From contig NZ_QXGH01000016.1 of NCBI RefSeq assembly GCF_003515065.1, forward strand, positions 62,001-126,000: a stretch of 64,000 nucleotides of DNA, in the 5' to 3' direction. The translations under genes were made by a program, and so were the position numbers. The notes beneath the pieces are model-generated. The model was not told the DNA's origin. It made no database searches and saw only the letters and a list, made by a program, of their open reading frames with translations. Below, in pieces: positions 1-7,935 of this stretch (the stretch's first letter is position 1; each line of letters opens with the position of its first letter). This stretch comes from Nocardioides immobilis (lineage in GTDB: Bacteria > Actinomycetota > Actinomycetes > Propionibacteriales > Nocardioidaceae).

Positions 1-556
1 CCGGGAGCCAACGGGGTGCGCTCTCGACTCGGCGGAGTGCGATCGACACGGACGCAACGAGCACGCTCGCGACGCCGAGGCCGCCGACGAGCATCAGGTG
101 GAAGCCCGTGTTGCTCAGGACCCTGTACAGGTACGGGTCGGTCCCGGCCTCGAGCTCACCCAGCGCGACGCCCATGGGGATGCTGCTGAACAGGGCGGCG
201 GCGGCCGCCAGTATCGCGGCGTAGACGCCGGCGGATGGCAGGGCCATGCCGAGCCCCGTCGGGCGGACTTCGCGGCCGATCCGGGCGGCCAGGCTGGCCG
301 TGAAGACCAGCAGGAAGATCGCCGCGGCGACCAGGGCGTACCCACCGACGATAATCCGGGTCCGGTCAGCGGGGTCCTCGAGCAGCGCCAGCACCCGGGC
401 GTCGGAGTACGCCCCTTCGGGCAGCGTGGGCAGGAACATCGCGACGACGTATGCCGCCGCAAACGCGATGGCGCTGACCCGGAGGGTCAAGGTGGAGCCG
501 AGGTCGAGCCGTCGTCCGGAGGCGGAGGCGGTGGTAGATGAGAGCGAGGTGGTCAT
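1..556 (-). CDS. Integral membrane protein, 3' end cut by window edge (DUF4386-like)
   Basis: The frame is open from an ATG at 556 to the window edge, giving the first 185 residues. Four hydrophobic stretches are visible: about residues 27-42, 70-90, 105-127 and 150-172. They are separated by short charged loops, so this is a polytopic membrane protein. A good ribosome site (AAAGGAA) sits just upstream of the ATG. The layout resembles DUF4386 proteins of actinomycetes, but no diagnostic motif is visible, so that name is only a guess. It is divergent from the two-component genes starting at 711 and may be their target, as membrane proteins next to NarL-type pairs often are. The C-terminus is not visible. 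Confidence 0.6.
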   Translation of the reverse strand, partial: MTTSLSSTTASASGRRLDLGSTLTLRVSAIAFAAAYVVAMFLPTLPEGAYSDARVLALLEDPADRTRIIVGGYALVAAAIFLLVFTASLAARIGREVRPTGLGMALPSAGVYAAILAAAAALFSSIPMGVALGELEAGTDPYLYRVLSNTGFHLMLVGGLGVASVLVASVSIALRRVESAPRWLP

Positions 557-648
557 GGTCGTTCCTTTCGGGAGTACCTGGGATCACGACCGTAGGAACG
601 CCGCCGGCTTGCCACCTCAGGCCCAGGTCTGGTCCGGGTGCGACTGAA

Positions 649-666
649 GGTGGAGTCGGGTCCACC
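649..666. promoter_or_regulatory. Inverted repeat in the divergent promoter region
   Basis: GGTGGA, six bases, TCCACC forms an inverted repeat in the 154-bp gap between the membrane protein (start 556) and the histidine kinase (start 711). It could be an operator for the adjacent NarL-type regulator or a small hairpin. There is no independent support. Confidence 0.3.
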
Positions 667-710
667 CGGAATCGGACGCGCCGCCGACCGGGCGTGGCTA
701 CCGTGGCTCG

Positions 711-1829
711 GTGACCATCAGCCGGACGAGCCGTGTCGACGCCGTGCTGGCCGCCGCCCTGCTGGCCGCCGGCCAGGTCGACGTGTGGACCACCGGTGGC
801 GTGGACGGCCGACGGGCAGCGGCCATCGCCGTGCTCGCCACCGCACCCCTCGCCTGGCGGTCCCGGGCGCCGATCACCGTGGTCCTGGTCGGTGTGGGTG
901 CGCTCACCCTGCTCACGGCACGGGGGGAGGACCAGTTCACCGTTGCACAGCTCCTCGGCCTGATGCTGGCGACCTACACCGTGTCGGCGCTGAGGCCCGC
1001 GCGCACCGCCGCCCTCTGCGTCACCGCGGTGGTTTTCGCCGCCCTGACCAACAGCGCCGCGGCGGGCAGTAGGACACCGGGCGACTACGTGTTCCCCCTG
1101 ATCCTGCTTGGTGTGCCCGCGGCCGCGGGCGCCTCGCTTCGTCAGTGGCGCCGCCGAAGCGAGGAGCTCCGCCAGCTCACCGAGGAGCTCCTGGCCGAGC
1201 GCGAGGCGCACGCCAAGCTGGTGGTCGCCGCCGAGCGCGGCCGCATCGCCCGCGACCTGCACGACTCACTCGCCCAGTCCCTCAGCGCTGTGGTCTTGCA
1301 CGCGGAGGCCGGTGAGGGAGCACTCGGCCGGGACGACGAGCGCGTGGCCACCTCGCTGGCCCGGATCCAGGAGGTCGGACGTTCATCGCTCGCCGAGACC
1401 CGACAGATCCTCGGCGCACTCCGCCAAGAGGACGACGCCGTCGGGCAGCCTCGCCTCGACCAGCTCGACCAGCTGCTGCAGCGCTACCGGGCAGCCGGGC
1501 TGAGCGTCGCCCTCGACGCCACGGCAGACCGGACGCCGGTCTCGTCGGCAGTGGAGGCGGCGGCGTACCGCATCGTCCAGGAGAGCCTGACGAACGTGCT
1601 GCGTCACTCCTCTTGTCGGCAGGCGTCGGTGATGGTTCGTGGCGGTGACGGTCTCGAGATCGAGGTGTGTGACGCCGGGCCGGGCGCCTACGACGATGGC
1701 GGCCCGGCCGGCTTCGGGTTGCTCGGGATGCGCGAGCGTGCCGAGCTCCTGGGCGGCGAGCTGGTGGCCGGTCCGCACGGGTCCGGGTGGCGGGTGCGTG
1801 CCCGGCTCCCGCGAGAGGTGGGCCGATGA
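711..1829 (+). CDS. Sensor histidine kinase, NarL/DesK type
   Basis: A 372-residue membrane sensor kinase that should autophosphorylate on histidine and pass phosphate to the regulator encoded next. Hydrophobic segments fill residues 1-135, with no large extracellular loop, so the signal is probably sensed in or near the membrane. The HisKA_3 dimerisation helix carries the phospho-acceptor motif RGRIARDLHDSLAQSLS near residue 180. The ATPase domain follows with an N-box (ESLTNVLRHSS), a DAGPG motif and a G-box (GFGLLGMRERAELLGG). The start is a GTG. Its stop overlaps the start of the regulator in an ATGA, so the two are translationally coupled. The inducing signal cannot be told from the sequence. 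Confidence 0.9.
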   Translation: MTISRTSRVDAVLAAALLAAGQVDVWTTGGVDGRRAAAIAVLATAPLAWRSRAPITVVLVGVGALTLLTARGEDQFTVAQLLGLMLATYTVSALRPARTAALCVTAVVFAALTNSAAAGSRTPGDYVFPLILLGVPAAAGASLRQWRRRSEELRQLTEELLAEREAHAKLVVAAERGRIARDLHDSLAQSLSAVVLHAEAGEGALGRDDERVATSLARIQEVGRSSLAETRQILGALRQEDDAVGQPRLDQLDQLLQRYRAAGLSVALDATADRTPVSSAVEAAAYRIVQESLTNVLRHSSCRQASVMVRGGDGLEIEVCDAGPGAYDDGGPAGFGLLGMRERAELLGGELVAGPHGSGWRVRARLPREVGR

Positions 1830-2473
1830 TCAGCGTCGTCCTCGCCGAGGACCACGGACTGGTCCGCGAAGGACTCCGCGCGATCCTCGACCTCCAGGAC
1901 GACATCGAGGTCGTCGCCGAGGCCACCGATGGCGTGCAAGCGCTCAGCGCGGTGGCTCGGCACCGCCCCGACGTGCTCGTCCTCGACATCCAGATGCCGC
2001 GCCTGGACGGCCTGGAGGTCGTGGAGCGCATCGCCTCACAAGCCGGCCCCGGGCCTGCAGTGCTGATGCTCACCACGTTCGACCGTGACGACTACGTATA
2101 CCGCGCCCTGAAGGCAGGCGCCGCCGGTTTCCTGCTCAAGGACGTGCCCAGGAGCCAGCTCCTGCACGCGATCCGACTGGTGGCGCAGGGCGACGAGCTG
2201 CTGTCACCGTCCATCACCAGGAAGCTCGTCGAGCGTTTCCTGCGGGGACCCCAGGCGACCGGACTGCTCGACCGGCTCACCGCGCGGGAACGAGAGGTCC
2301 TCGAGCTGGTCGGCCACGGGCTCAACAACCGGGAGATCGCCGACCGGCTCTCCCTCGGCGAAGCCACCGTCAAGACCCACCTGGGCAGCCTGTTCTCCAA
2401 GTGCGGACTGCGTGACCGCGCCCAGGCGGTGGTTCTGGCTTACGAGTCCGGGCTGGTGACCCCCGGGTCCTAG
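1826..2473 (+). CDS. Response regulator, NarL/FixJ family
   Basis: A 215-residue DNA-binding response regulator and partner of the kinase upstream. The receiver domain (1-120) has the acidic pocket at the start (LAEDH), the phospho-acceptor aspartate in VLVLDIQMP and the conserved lysine in GFLLKD. A LuxR-type helix-turn-helix follows at the C-terminus (LTAREREVLELVGHGLNNRE, then IADRLSLGEATVKTHLGSL). I chose the ATG at 1826 because the receiver fold begins directly there and it overlaps the kinase stop by 4 bp; an in-frame start at 1787 would add 13 unrelated residues. Likely targets are its own operon and the divergent membrane protein. Confidence 0.92.
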   Translation: MISVVLAEDHGLVREGLRAILDLQDDIEVVAEATDGVQALSAVARHRPDVLVLDIQMPRLDGLEVVERIASQAGPGPAVLMLTTFDRDDYVYRALKAGAAGFLLKDVPRSQLLHAIRLVAQGDELLSPSITRKLVERFLRGPQATGLLDRLTAREREVLELVGHGLNNREIADRLSLGEATVKTHLGSLFSKCGLRDRAQAVVLAYESGLVTPGS

Positions 2474-2484
2474 CCATCGCACAG

Positions 2485-2544
2485 TCCGACCAGCGCTCCT
2501 GAGCGCATCGCAGGCGCTGGGATCGCCCAGCACGCGCTCGCGCC
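2485..2544. terminator. Hairpin between convergent genes
   Basis: The 71-bp gap between the response regulator (stop 2473) and the acyltransferase (stop 2545, opposite strand) holds a short GC-rich inverted repeat, GCGCTC-CT-GAGCGC, followed by further GC-rich inverted sequence. No T-run is present. It may act as a weak bidirectional terminator. Confidence 0.3.
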
Positions 2545-3759
2545 CTACTTGAAGACCGAGTTGCGCTGCATCAGCAGGCTGTAGAGCGTCTGCTGGATCG
2601 TCTCCCGCACCTGGTCGGTGACGTTGAAGACGAGCATCGGGTCCTCGGCGGCGCCGTCGTCGTACTCGTCGGTGCGGATCGGCTCGCCGAACTCGAGCAG
2701 CCACTTCGACGGCAGCGGCACCATGCCGAGCGGCCCGAGCCACGGGAAGAGCGGGGTGATCGGGATGTAGGGCACCCCGATCAGCCGCGCCAGCGCCGGG
2801 ACGTTGCCGACCAGCGGGTAGATCTCCTCCGCGCCCACGACGGACAGCGGCACGATCGGCACCTGGGTGCGCAGGGCGGCGGACACGAAGCCACCGCGGC
2901 CGAACCGCTGCAGCTTGTAGCGCTGCGAGTACGGCTTGCCGATGCCCTTGAAGCCCTCCGGCCAGACGCCGACCAGCTCACCGCCGGCGAGCATCCGCTC
3001 CGCGTCCTCCGCGCACGCGAGCGTGGCACCGCCCTTGCGGGCGACGGCGCCGACGAACGGGAGCCGGAAGACGAGGTCGGCACCCAGCGAGCGCAGGTAG
3101 CGGTCGGTCTGGTCGCGCACCGAGAACATGGTCATCAGCGCGTCGACCGGCACCGTGCCGGAGTGGTTGGAGACGATCAGCGCCCCGCCGGTCGTCGGGA
3201 TGTTCTCGGCGCCGCGGACCTCGATCCGGAACCACTTCTGCGCGATCGGCCGCAGCGCGGTCATGAAGAACCGCTCGGTGATCTCCGGGTCGAAGCCGAA
3301 CTCGTCGACGACGTAGTCGCCCGTGAGACGACGGCGGAGGAAGGCAAGGAAGTGGGCGAGCTGGGACTCCCACTGGTCGCCGAAGACCTCGCGTGCGGCC
3401 GCCTGGATCGCCGACAGCCAGTCGCCGATCGGGATGCCGGGCGCCTCGCGCTCGGTGACCGTGAGGCGCGGCGAGATCGCCGGCGCCGCGGACTCGGAGG
3501 GAGTGAGCGGCATGACCTCGTCACCCAGGAGCGGGATCACCGACTGCGCTTCGGGCGGGTCGGCAGGAGGCGCCGACGGAGCGGCCTCGTCGGCGGGGGT
3601 GGCTTCCGCGCTGTCCGGCTTCTCGGTCGGCGCGTCCGGCTTCGCAGCGCCGGAGCGACCCTTGCCCGCCAGGTTGCGGGCAGCCGCCGACGGGCGCGTG
3701 CCCGTGCCGCGGCCGGGCCGGCCGCGAGTGCCGATCGGGATGATCTCGGCGTCACCCAT
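2545..3759 (-). CDS. 1-acyl-glycerol-phosphate-type acyltransferase (PlsC superfamily)
   Basis: A 404-residue protein of the lysophospholipid acyltransferase superfamily. About 110 N-terminal residues are proline- and alanine-rich and probably disordered. The catalytic region contains SNHSGTVPVDALM, the actinobacterial variant of the NHx(n)D motif, and downstream FPEGFKG, the PEG-type glycerol-phosphate-binding motif. Families of this kind move an acyl group from acyl-CoA or acyl-ACP to a lysolipid or glycolipid; the acceptor here is unknown. The start overlaps the end of the epimerase gene by 8 bp, so both are one transcript. M. tuberculosis has the same pair (Rv0501 and Rv0502), which supports an envelope-lipid role. 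Confidence 0.82.
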   Translation of the reverse strand: MGDAEIIPIGTRGRPGRGTGTRPSAAARNLAGKGRSGAAKPDAPTEKPDSAEATPADEAAPSAPPADPPEAQSVIPLLGDEVMPLTPSESAAPAISPRLTVTEREAPGIPIGDWLSAIQAAAREVFGDQWESQLAHFLAFLRRRLTGDYVVDEFGFDPEITERFFMTALRPIAQKWFRIEVRGAENIPTTGGALIVSNHSGTVPVDALMTMFSVRDQTDRYLRSLGADLVFRLPFVGAVARKGGATLACAEDAERMLAGGELVGVWPEGFKGIGKPYSQRYKLQRFGRGGFVSAALRTQVPIVPLSVVGAEEIYPLVGNVPALARLIGVPYIPITPLFPWLGPLGMVPLPSKWLLEFGEPIRTDEYDDGAAEDPMLVFNVTDQVRETIQQTLYSLLMQRNSVFK

Positions 3760-4810
3760 CGCTACCTCCGGTAACGGTCAGAGCGGGCGGGCGGTCGTCG
3801 GTGACCTCGGGCAGACGTTCGGCGACAGCGGCCAGCACCCGGTCGGCGCGGCCACCGGTCGGCGGCAGGGTGGAGGCGAACTCACCGAACGCCTCCTCGG
3901 TGGAGTAGCGGGGCTCGAACCCGAGCATGTCGCGCATCCGCGAGGTGTCGACGCCGCGGCCGTAGGTGAGGAAGGCGACCAGCTCGGGCGACAGGTCGGC
4001 GTAGCGCGCCGAGCGCAGCGCCGATCCGAGGCCGCCGAAGGCGAGGCCGGGCAGCGGGACGCCCGGGCGCTGGAGCCGGCGCAGGGCCTGCGACAGCATT
4101 AGTACGCCGTCGCCGGCGACGTTGAACGTGCCGTGGACGCCGGCGGTGACCGCGTGGCGGAGGACCCGGTTGAGGTCGGACTCGTGGAGGAACTGGAGCC
4201 GCGGGTCGAAGCCGAGCACGGTGGGGATGACCGGCATCCGGAAGTACGACGTGACCGGGCTGACCACGCGCGGGCCGATGACGTTGGCGCAGCGCAGCGT
4301 GGTGACGGTGACGTCGGGCCGCCGCCGGGCGAATCCGCGGACGTAGCCCTCGACCTCGGCCACGTCCTTGGCGTAGCCGGTGCGCGCCGGGCGTCGCGGC
4401 TCGAGGTCCTCGGTGAACATCGCCGGGTCTCGGTTGCTCGCGCCGTAGACGGTGGTCGTCGACTTCACCACGAGCGTGCGCAGCGACTCGGCCTTCTGGC
4501 AGGCAGCGAGCAGCTGCATCGTGCCGATGACGTTGAGCTCCTTCATCGTGCCGCGTCCGCCGGCAGAGCCGGGGGTGGCGATGACGCTCATGTGGACGAC
4601 GGTGTCGACGTCCTCCCGGGCGATCACCTTGGCGATGACCGGGTTGCGGATGTCGGCGCGCACGAACTGGACGTCGCCGATGTCGCCGCGCGGCGGCATC
4701 ACGTCGACGCCGATCACGCGCTCGACCGAGGGGTCGTTCGCTAGCGAGCGGGCGCAGGTGCGGCCGAGGTCACGCGACACTCCGGTGACGAGAACGGTAC
4801 GACCGCTCAT
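3752..4810 (-). CDS. NAD-dependent epimerase/dehydratase (GalE2-like SDR)
   Basis: A 352-residue extended short-chain dehydrogenase. The N-terminal Rossmann motif is TGVSRDLG, followed by a conserved aspartate in VIGVD that selects NAD. The usual YxxxK catalytic signature is not clear; the region reads GYAKDVAEVEGYVRG, with tyrosine and lysine two apart, so the true substrate may not be a sugar nucleotide. I chose the ATG at 4810 because GGAG lies 9 nt upstream and the nucleotide-binding strand starts right after it; an earlier in-frame start at 4858 adds 16 unrelated residues. It resembles Rv0501 (galE2) of M. tuberculosis in position and type, and sits just downstream of the bS22 gene. Confidence 0.8.
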   Translation of the reverse strand: MSGRTVLVTGVSRDLGRTCARSLANDPSVERVIGVDVMPPRGDIGDVQFVRADIRNPVIAKVIAREDVDTVVHMSVIATPGSAGGRGTMKELNVIGTMQLLAACQKAESLRTLVVKSTTTVYGASNRDPAMFTEDLEPRRPARTGYAKDVAEVEGYVRGFARRRPDVTVTTLRCANVIGPRVVSPVTSYFRMPVIPTVLGFDPRLQFLHESDLNRVLRHAVTAGVHGTFNVAGDGVLMLSQALRRLQRPGVPLPGLAFGGLGSALRSARYADLSPELVAFLTYGRGVDTSRMRDMLGFEPRYSTEEAFGEFASTLPPTGGRADRVLAAVAERLPEVTDDRPPALTVTGGSDG

Positions 4811-4889
4811 ACCCAACGACTCCCGACTCCCCCAGCCAACCGATCGACCCAAGGTCAATGCACAACTGCCGCCCCTGTCGGGGCGTGGG

Positions 4890-4991
4890 TCACTTGCCGA
4901 GCTTGCGGCGCTGCACCCGCGTCTTCTTCAGAAGCTTGCGGTGCTTCTTCTTCGCCATACGCTTGCGCCGCTTCTTGATGACAGAACCCAC
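4890..4991 (-). CDS. 33-residue basic ribosomal peptide (bS22 / AURKAIP1-COX24 domain)
   Basis: A very short gene encoding 33 residues, more than half of them lysine or arginine: it begins [20 protein letters not shown] and ends RVQRRKLGK. This is the AURKAIP1/COX24 family, known in mycobacteria (Rv0500B type) as a small ribosomal subunit peptide called bS22 and related to the C-terminus of mitochondrial mS38. The start is a GTG at 4991 with GGAGAGG four bases upstream. It lies between the HTH gene and the epimerase, the same order as Rv0500A-Rv0500B-Rv0501. Its small size and basic composition make it easy to miss in automated annotation. Confidence 0.88.
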   Translation of the reverse strand: MGSVIKKRRKRMAKKKHRKLLKKTRVQRRKLGK

Positions 4992-5298
4992 GTGGACCTC
5001 TCCAACACGCCGGACCCGTGGACCGGCATTCGACAATCGCCGTACCGACGGTGGTCGGACGACTCGCACAGCCTAGCCGCGCGGGCGAGCGTCTGGAGAA
5101 TCAGGAGCGGAGATGAGAGGAACGTCCCATCACCGTGCGTCGAAGCATCGATCGTCTTGCCGCCAAGCAGCCTCTCCCCGTGACCGCCTCGACTGCGGGC
5201 CGGCAGCGTGTCGCACGGCGGCGAAGCCGCACGGCCCGAAGCCCGTGGGCCGAGCTTGCGAGGTCCGGGCGGCGAGGGGCGTCTGCGACACGCTCGGC
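4992..5298. other. 307-bp intergenic region with a stem-rich block
   Basis: This gap separates the HTH gene (stop 5299) from the bS22 gene (start 4991). I find no convincing gene in it. The half nearest the HTH gene is a dense set of inverted repeats (see 5206-5293); the other half is unremarkable and probably carries the bS22 leader and promoter. Confidence 0.5.
5206..5293. repeat. Imperfect long palindrome downstream of the HTH gene
   Basis: GCGTGTCGCA at 5206-5215 is matched by its exact complement TGCGACACGC at 5284-5293. Flanking GGCCG/CGGCC and inner GGCGGC-GAA-GCCGC and GGCCC/GGGCC pairs extend the structure. It lies 6 bp beyond the HTH stop codon and could terminate or process the HTH transcript before bS22. 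Confidence 0.5.
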
Positions 5299-5511
5299 CT
5301 ATCCAGCGTTGTAGAAGCTCTTGCGGAGGTAGTCGTCGACGTCGCTCTCGGGGACCCGGAACGAACGGCCGACGCGGACGGCGGGCAGCTCCCCGCTGTG
5401 CACGAGTCGGTAGACGGTCATCTTGGAGACGCGCATCATGGTCGCCACCTCGGCGATGGTGAGGAACTTCGGGTCCGGTCGAGACTCAGACCGTTCCTGG
5501 GACGAAGCCAT
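5299..5511 (-). CDS. Small helix-turn-helix DNA-binding protein (excisionase/MerR-type)
   Basis: A 70-residue protein made almost entirely of one winged helix-turn-helix domain: LTIAEVATMMRVSKMTVYRL, a short wing with GELPAVRVGRSFRV, then DVDDYLRKS and a YNAG tail. This domain is called excisionase-like, but in actinomycetes such single-domain proteins are chromosomal regulators, and this one matches the Rv0500A type in sequence style and in its place beside bS22. I chose the ATG at 5511; upstream in-frame sequence has no conserved character. The ribosome site is weak. Target genes are unknown. It is not linked to an integrase, so a phage role is unlikely. Confidence 0.85.
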   Translation of the reverse strand: MASSQERSESRPDPKFLTIAEVATMMRVSKMTVYRLVHSGELPAVRVGRSFRVPESDVDDYLRKSFYNAG

Positions 5512-5682
5512 GGCCAACCACACTTTCTGCGCGCCCGTCACCGCCTTCCCCAGCCGTGAACTGCGGACGCCTAGGCGTGAGAATAGAGCCAGATGTGACT
5601 CGTGGGGAAGAGATTCACCTCTGCAACTTTTGTGAACTCGGCGTGTCGGCTTGACGGTAACGCGCGAGACCAAACCGATCGA

Positions 5683-6882
5683 CTACGGTTGCGGGTCGAG
5701 TCCGTGCAGCGGGAAGACGGCGGAACGGGTCGATTGGACGGCCCGATCGAGCCAGGCGTCGGGGTCGAATCCCTCCTCCCAGCGGCGGTAGTCGGCAAGC
5801 CCCCCGTCGGTCATCCGCCGGGGCGCGTCGGCGCCGTACCGCTCCAGCGCGTACTCGCGCCACGCCTCCGGCACCAGCAGCGCCGGGTCGAGCGGCTGGC
5901 CGGCCACAGCGGCCAGCAGGTGGGTCCACGCGCGCGGGACCACGCCGACGACGGCGTACCCGCCACCGCCGGTGGCGACCCAGCGACCGCCGGCGACCTC
6001 GTGGGCGAGGTCGTGGAGGGCGAGGTACGCCGACCGCTGGCCGTCGACACTCAGCATCAGGTGGGCCAGCGGGTCGTCGGCGTGGGAGTCGCAGCCGTGC
6101 TGGGTCACGAGTACGTCGGGCGCGAACTCGCGCAGCAGCGGCGGCACCACGGCGTGGAACGCCCGCAGCCAGCCGGCGTCGCTGGTGCCGGGCGGCAGCG
6201 CCACGTTGACCGCACTGCCCTCGGCCTCCGGCCCGCCGGTGTCGGCCGGGAAGCCGGTGCCCGGGAAGAGGAACTGGCCGGACTCGTGCAGCGAGATCGT
6301 CAGCACCCGCGGGTCGTCGTAGAAGATCGCCTCGACGCCGTCGCCGTGGTGGACGTCGACGTCGACGTACGCGACCCGCTGCGCGCCGTTGTCGAGGAGC
6401 CACCGGATGCCGACGGCCACGTCGTTGTAGATGCAGAAGCCGCTCGCACGGTCGGGCATCGCGTGGTGGAGACCGCCGGTCACGTTCGCGCTGTGCAGGC
6501 TCTCGCCGGTCCAGACCCGTCGGAACGCCTCGTGGCTGGCGCCGACGATGTGCGCCGCCGCCTGGTGCATGCCACGGAAGACCGGGTTGTCGTCGGTGCC
6601 GAGCCCGCGCAGCTCCTCGCCCGGACCCGGCTTCGCGCTCATCCGCTGGACGGCCTCGATCAGGGCGGGGTCATGGACGGTCGCGAGCAGGTCGTCGGAG
6701 GCCATCGGAGCGGGGACCTGCTCGAGGTGGTCCAGTACGCCGCACTCCCCCGCGAGCCGCATGGTGAGGTCGACCCGCAGCGGTGCCATCGGATGCTCCG
6801 GCCCGAAGTCGTAGTCGGTCAACGAGGGGTCGAACACCACGCTCGAGCGACCCGCGCAGGGTTCCGGTGACCTCGTCGTCAT
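5683..6882 (-). CDS. Histone deacetylase superfamily protein (AcuC-like)
   Basis: A 399-residue zinc-dependent deacetylase. Signature elements appear in order: YVDVDVHHGDG (zinc ligand aspartate and histidine), LHESGQFLFPGTG, VLVTQHGCDSHADDPLAHL (second zinc aspartate region), and a late GGGGYA loop. Members remove acetyl groups from protein lysines (AcuC acts on acetyl-CoA synthetase) or from polyamines; the target is not clear here. The ATG at 6882 begins just before the conserved VVFDPSLTDYDFGPEHPMAP segment. Its start is only 34 bp from the divergent DUF1304 gene, so the two share a compact promoter region. An alternative ATG at 6918 would overlap that gene's start. Confidence 0.88.
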   Translation of the reverse strand: MTTRSPEPCAGRSSVVFDPSLTDYDFGPEHPMAPLRVDLTMRLAGECGVLDHLEQVPAPMASDDLLATVHDPALIEAVQRMSAKPGPGEELRGLGTDDNPVFRGMHQAAAHIVGASHEAFRRVWTGESLHSANVTGGLHHAMPDRASGFCIYNDVAVGIRWLLDNGAQRVAYVDVDVHHGDGVEAIFYDDPRVLTISLHESGQFLFPGTGFPADTGGPEAEGSAVNVALPPGTSDAGWLRAFHAVVPPLLREFAPDVLVTQHGCDSHADDPLAHLMLSVDGQRSAYLALHDLAHEVAGGRWVATGGGGYAVVGVVPRAWTHLLAAVAGQPLDPALLVPEAWREYALERYGADAPRRMTDGGLADYRRWEEGFDPDAWLDRAVQSTRSAVFPLHGLDPQP

Positions 6883-6916
6883 GGCCAGCAACGTACCGCT
6901 GTGGGACGCTGCCGCC

Positions 6917-7306
6917 ATGTTGACCGCCGGACTCGTGCTCGCGGGGATCGCCGCCGCGCTCCACGTCTACATCTTCTACATGGAGTCGTTGGCCTGGACC
7001 CGGCCCAGCACGAGGGCGGTCTTCGGCACCTCGGCCGAGGATGCCGAGACGACCAAGGAGCTCGCCTTCAACCAGGGCTTCTACAACCTGTTCCTCGCCG
7101 TCCTGGCCGGGCTCGGCATCGCGTTGACCGCCTCGGGCGCCGACGACGTCGGCCCCGCGCTGGCGCTGGCCGGCACCGGCTCGATGGCCGCCGCGGCGAT
7201 CGTGCTCCTGCTGTCGAGCCCCGCCCACGCCTCGGCGGCGCTCAAGCAGGGCGTCATCCCGCTCGTCGCGGTCGTGCTCGTGGTGCTGGGGCTCGCCACC
7301 AGCTAA
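6917..7306 (+). CDS. DUF1304 family small membrane protein
   Basis: A 129-residue protein with four predicted membrane helices. The first helix carries the family hallmark AALHVYIFYMESLAW, and the next segment KELAFNQGFYNLFLAV is also typical of DUF1304. The biochemical function of the family is unknown. I preferred the ATG at 6917 because the first membrane helix starts there; an in-frame ATG at 6881 would add 12 residues and overlap the start codon of the divergent deacetylase. The gene ends 8 bp from the convergent gene at 7315. Confidence 0.85.
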   Translation: MLTAGLVLAGIAAALHVYIFYMESLAWTRPSTRAVFGTSAEDAETTKELAFNQGFYNLFLAVLAGLGIALTASGADDVGPALALAGTGSMAAAAIVLLLSSPAHASAALKQGVIPLVAVVLVVLGLATS

Positions 7307-7314
7307 CCGGTTCG

Positions 7315-7833
7315 TCAGCCCGCCGCGGCATCCGGCCCGCGGCGTCGTACCTCCTCGACCTGGACCAGCGAGTCGCGAAGCTCGGCGAGCCACTCGTCGG
7401 CGTGCTGCTGCACCAGCCGTACGCACCAGCCGAGCGCGTCGCTGCGGCTGCGGGCGACACCGCCGGCGACGAGCAGGTCGAGCACCCGCCGCTCGGGCTG
7501 GCGGAGCCGGGTCATCACCGGCGCCGCGATGTGCGTGAACATCGCGCGGGTCTCGTCGCACTCGACGCCCCACGACACCTTCCGGTCGAAGCGGCGCTCC
7601 GCCTCGCGGGCGACCTTCATCCGGTCGCCCCGGGTGCGCTCACGGAACTCCGCGATCCGCCCCTGGACCGTGGCGGCGCGCTCGGCTTCGGAGGTGTCGT
7701 CGGCGACCTCGGGGACCGGGATCCGGCCGATGACGGTGATCTCCTCGCGGTCGACCACGACCTCGACCAGCTCCTCGAACAGCCCCTCGGGCAGGCGGCC
7801 GGCGAACCAGCCGCGGATCTCCTCTGTTGTCAT
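7315..7833 (-). CDS. Hypothetical protein, possibly DNA-binding and self-regulated
   Basis: A 172-residue soluble protein that I cannot assign to a named family. The middle is rich in charge (RIAEFRERTRGDRMKVAREA). The C-terminal third, ERRVLDLLVAGGVARSRSDA followed by LGWCVRLVQQHADEWL, looks like the helix pair of ribbon-helix-helix regulators, where ARSRSxAL is common. A perfect 14-bp AT palindrome abuts the start codon and contains TATAAT, which would give a nearly leaderless mRNA and let the protein repress itself. No ribosome site is visible, in line with that. Autoregulation is inference; a non-regulatory role is equally possible. Confidence 0.6.
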   Translation of the reverse strand: MTTEEIRGWFAGRLPEGLFEELVEVVVDREEITVIGRIPVPEVADDTSEAERAATVQGRIAEFRERTRGDRMKVAREAERRFDRKVSWGVECDETRAMFTHIAAPVMTRLRQPERRVLDLLVAGGVARSRSDALGWCVRLVQQHADEWLAELRDSLVQVEEVRRRGPDAAAG

Positions 7834-7847
7834 GTAATTATAATTAC
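7834..7847. promoter_or_regulatory. Perfect AT palindrome with embedded -10 box
   Basis: GTAATTATAATTAC reads the same on both strands and touches the minus-strand start codon at 7833. It contains TATAAT four bases before the ATG. In a chromosome this GC-rich an all-but-two A/T 14-mer stands out. It is probably the core promoter of the 7315-7833 gene and perhaps an operator. Confidence 0.6.
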
Positions 7848-7935
7848 TCGCTTGCACGCCCCGCACAAGGGCGTGGCCGGGTCCGTTCGACCGCCGGTCG
7901 CCGGACTGTCGGCGGCGGCTGCGAAAATGGCGAGC

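Noticed and set aside
5299..5511. Excisionase of a mobile element
   Set aside because: The domain is excisionase-like, but there is no integrase, att repeat or phage gene nearby, and the gene keeps a conserved chromosomal place beside bS22.
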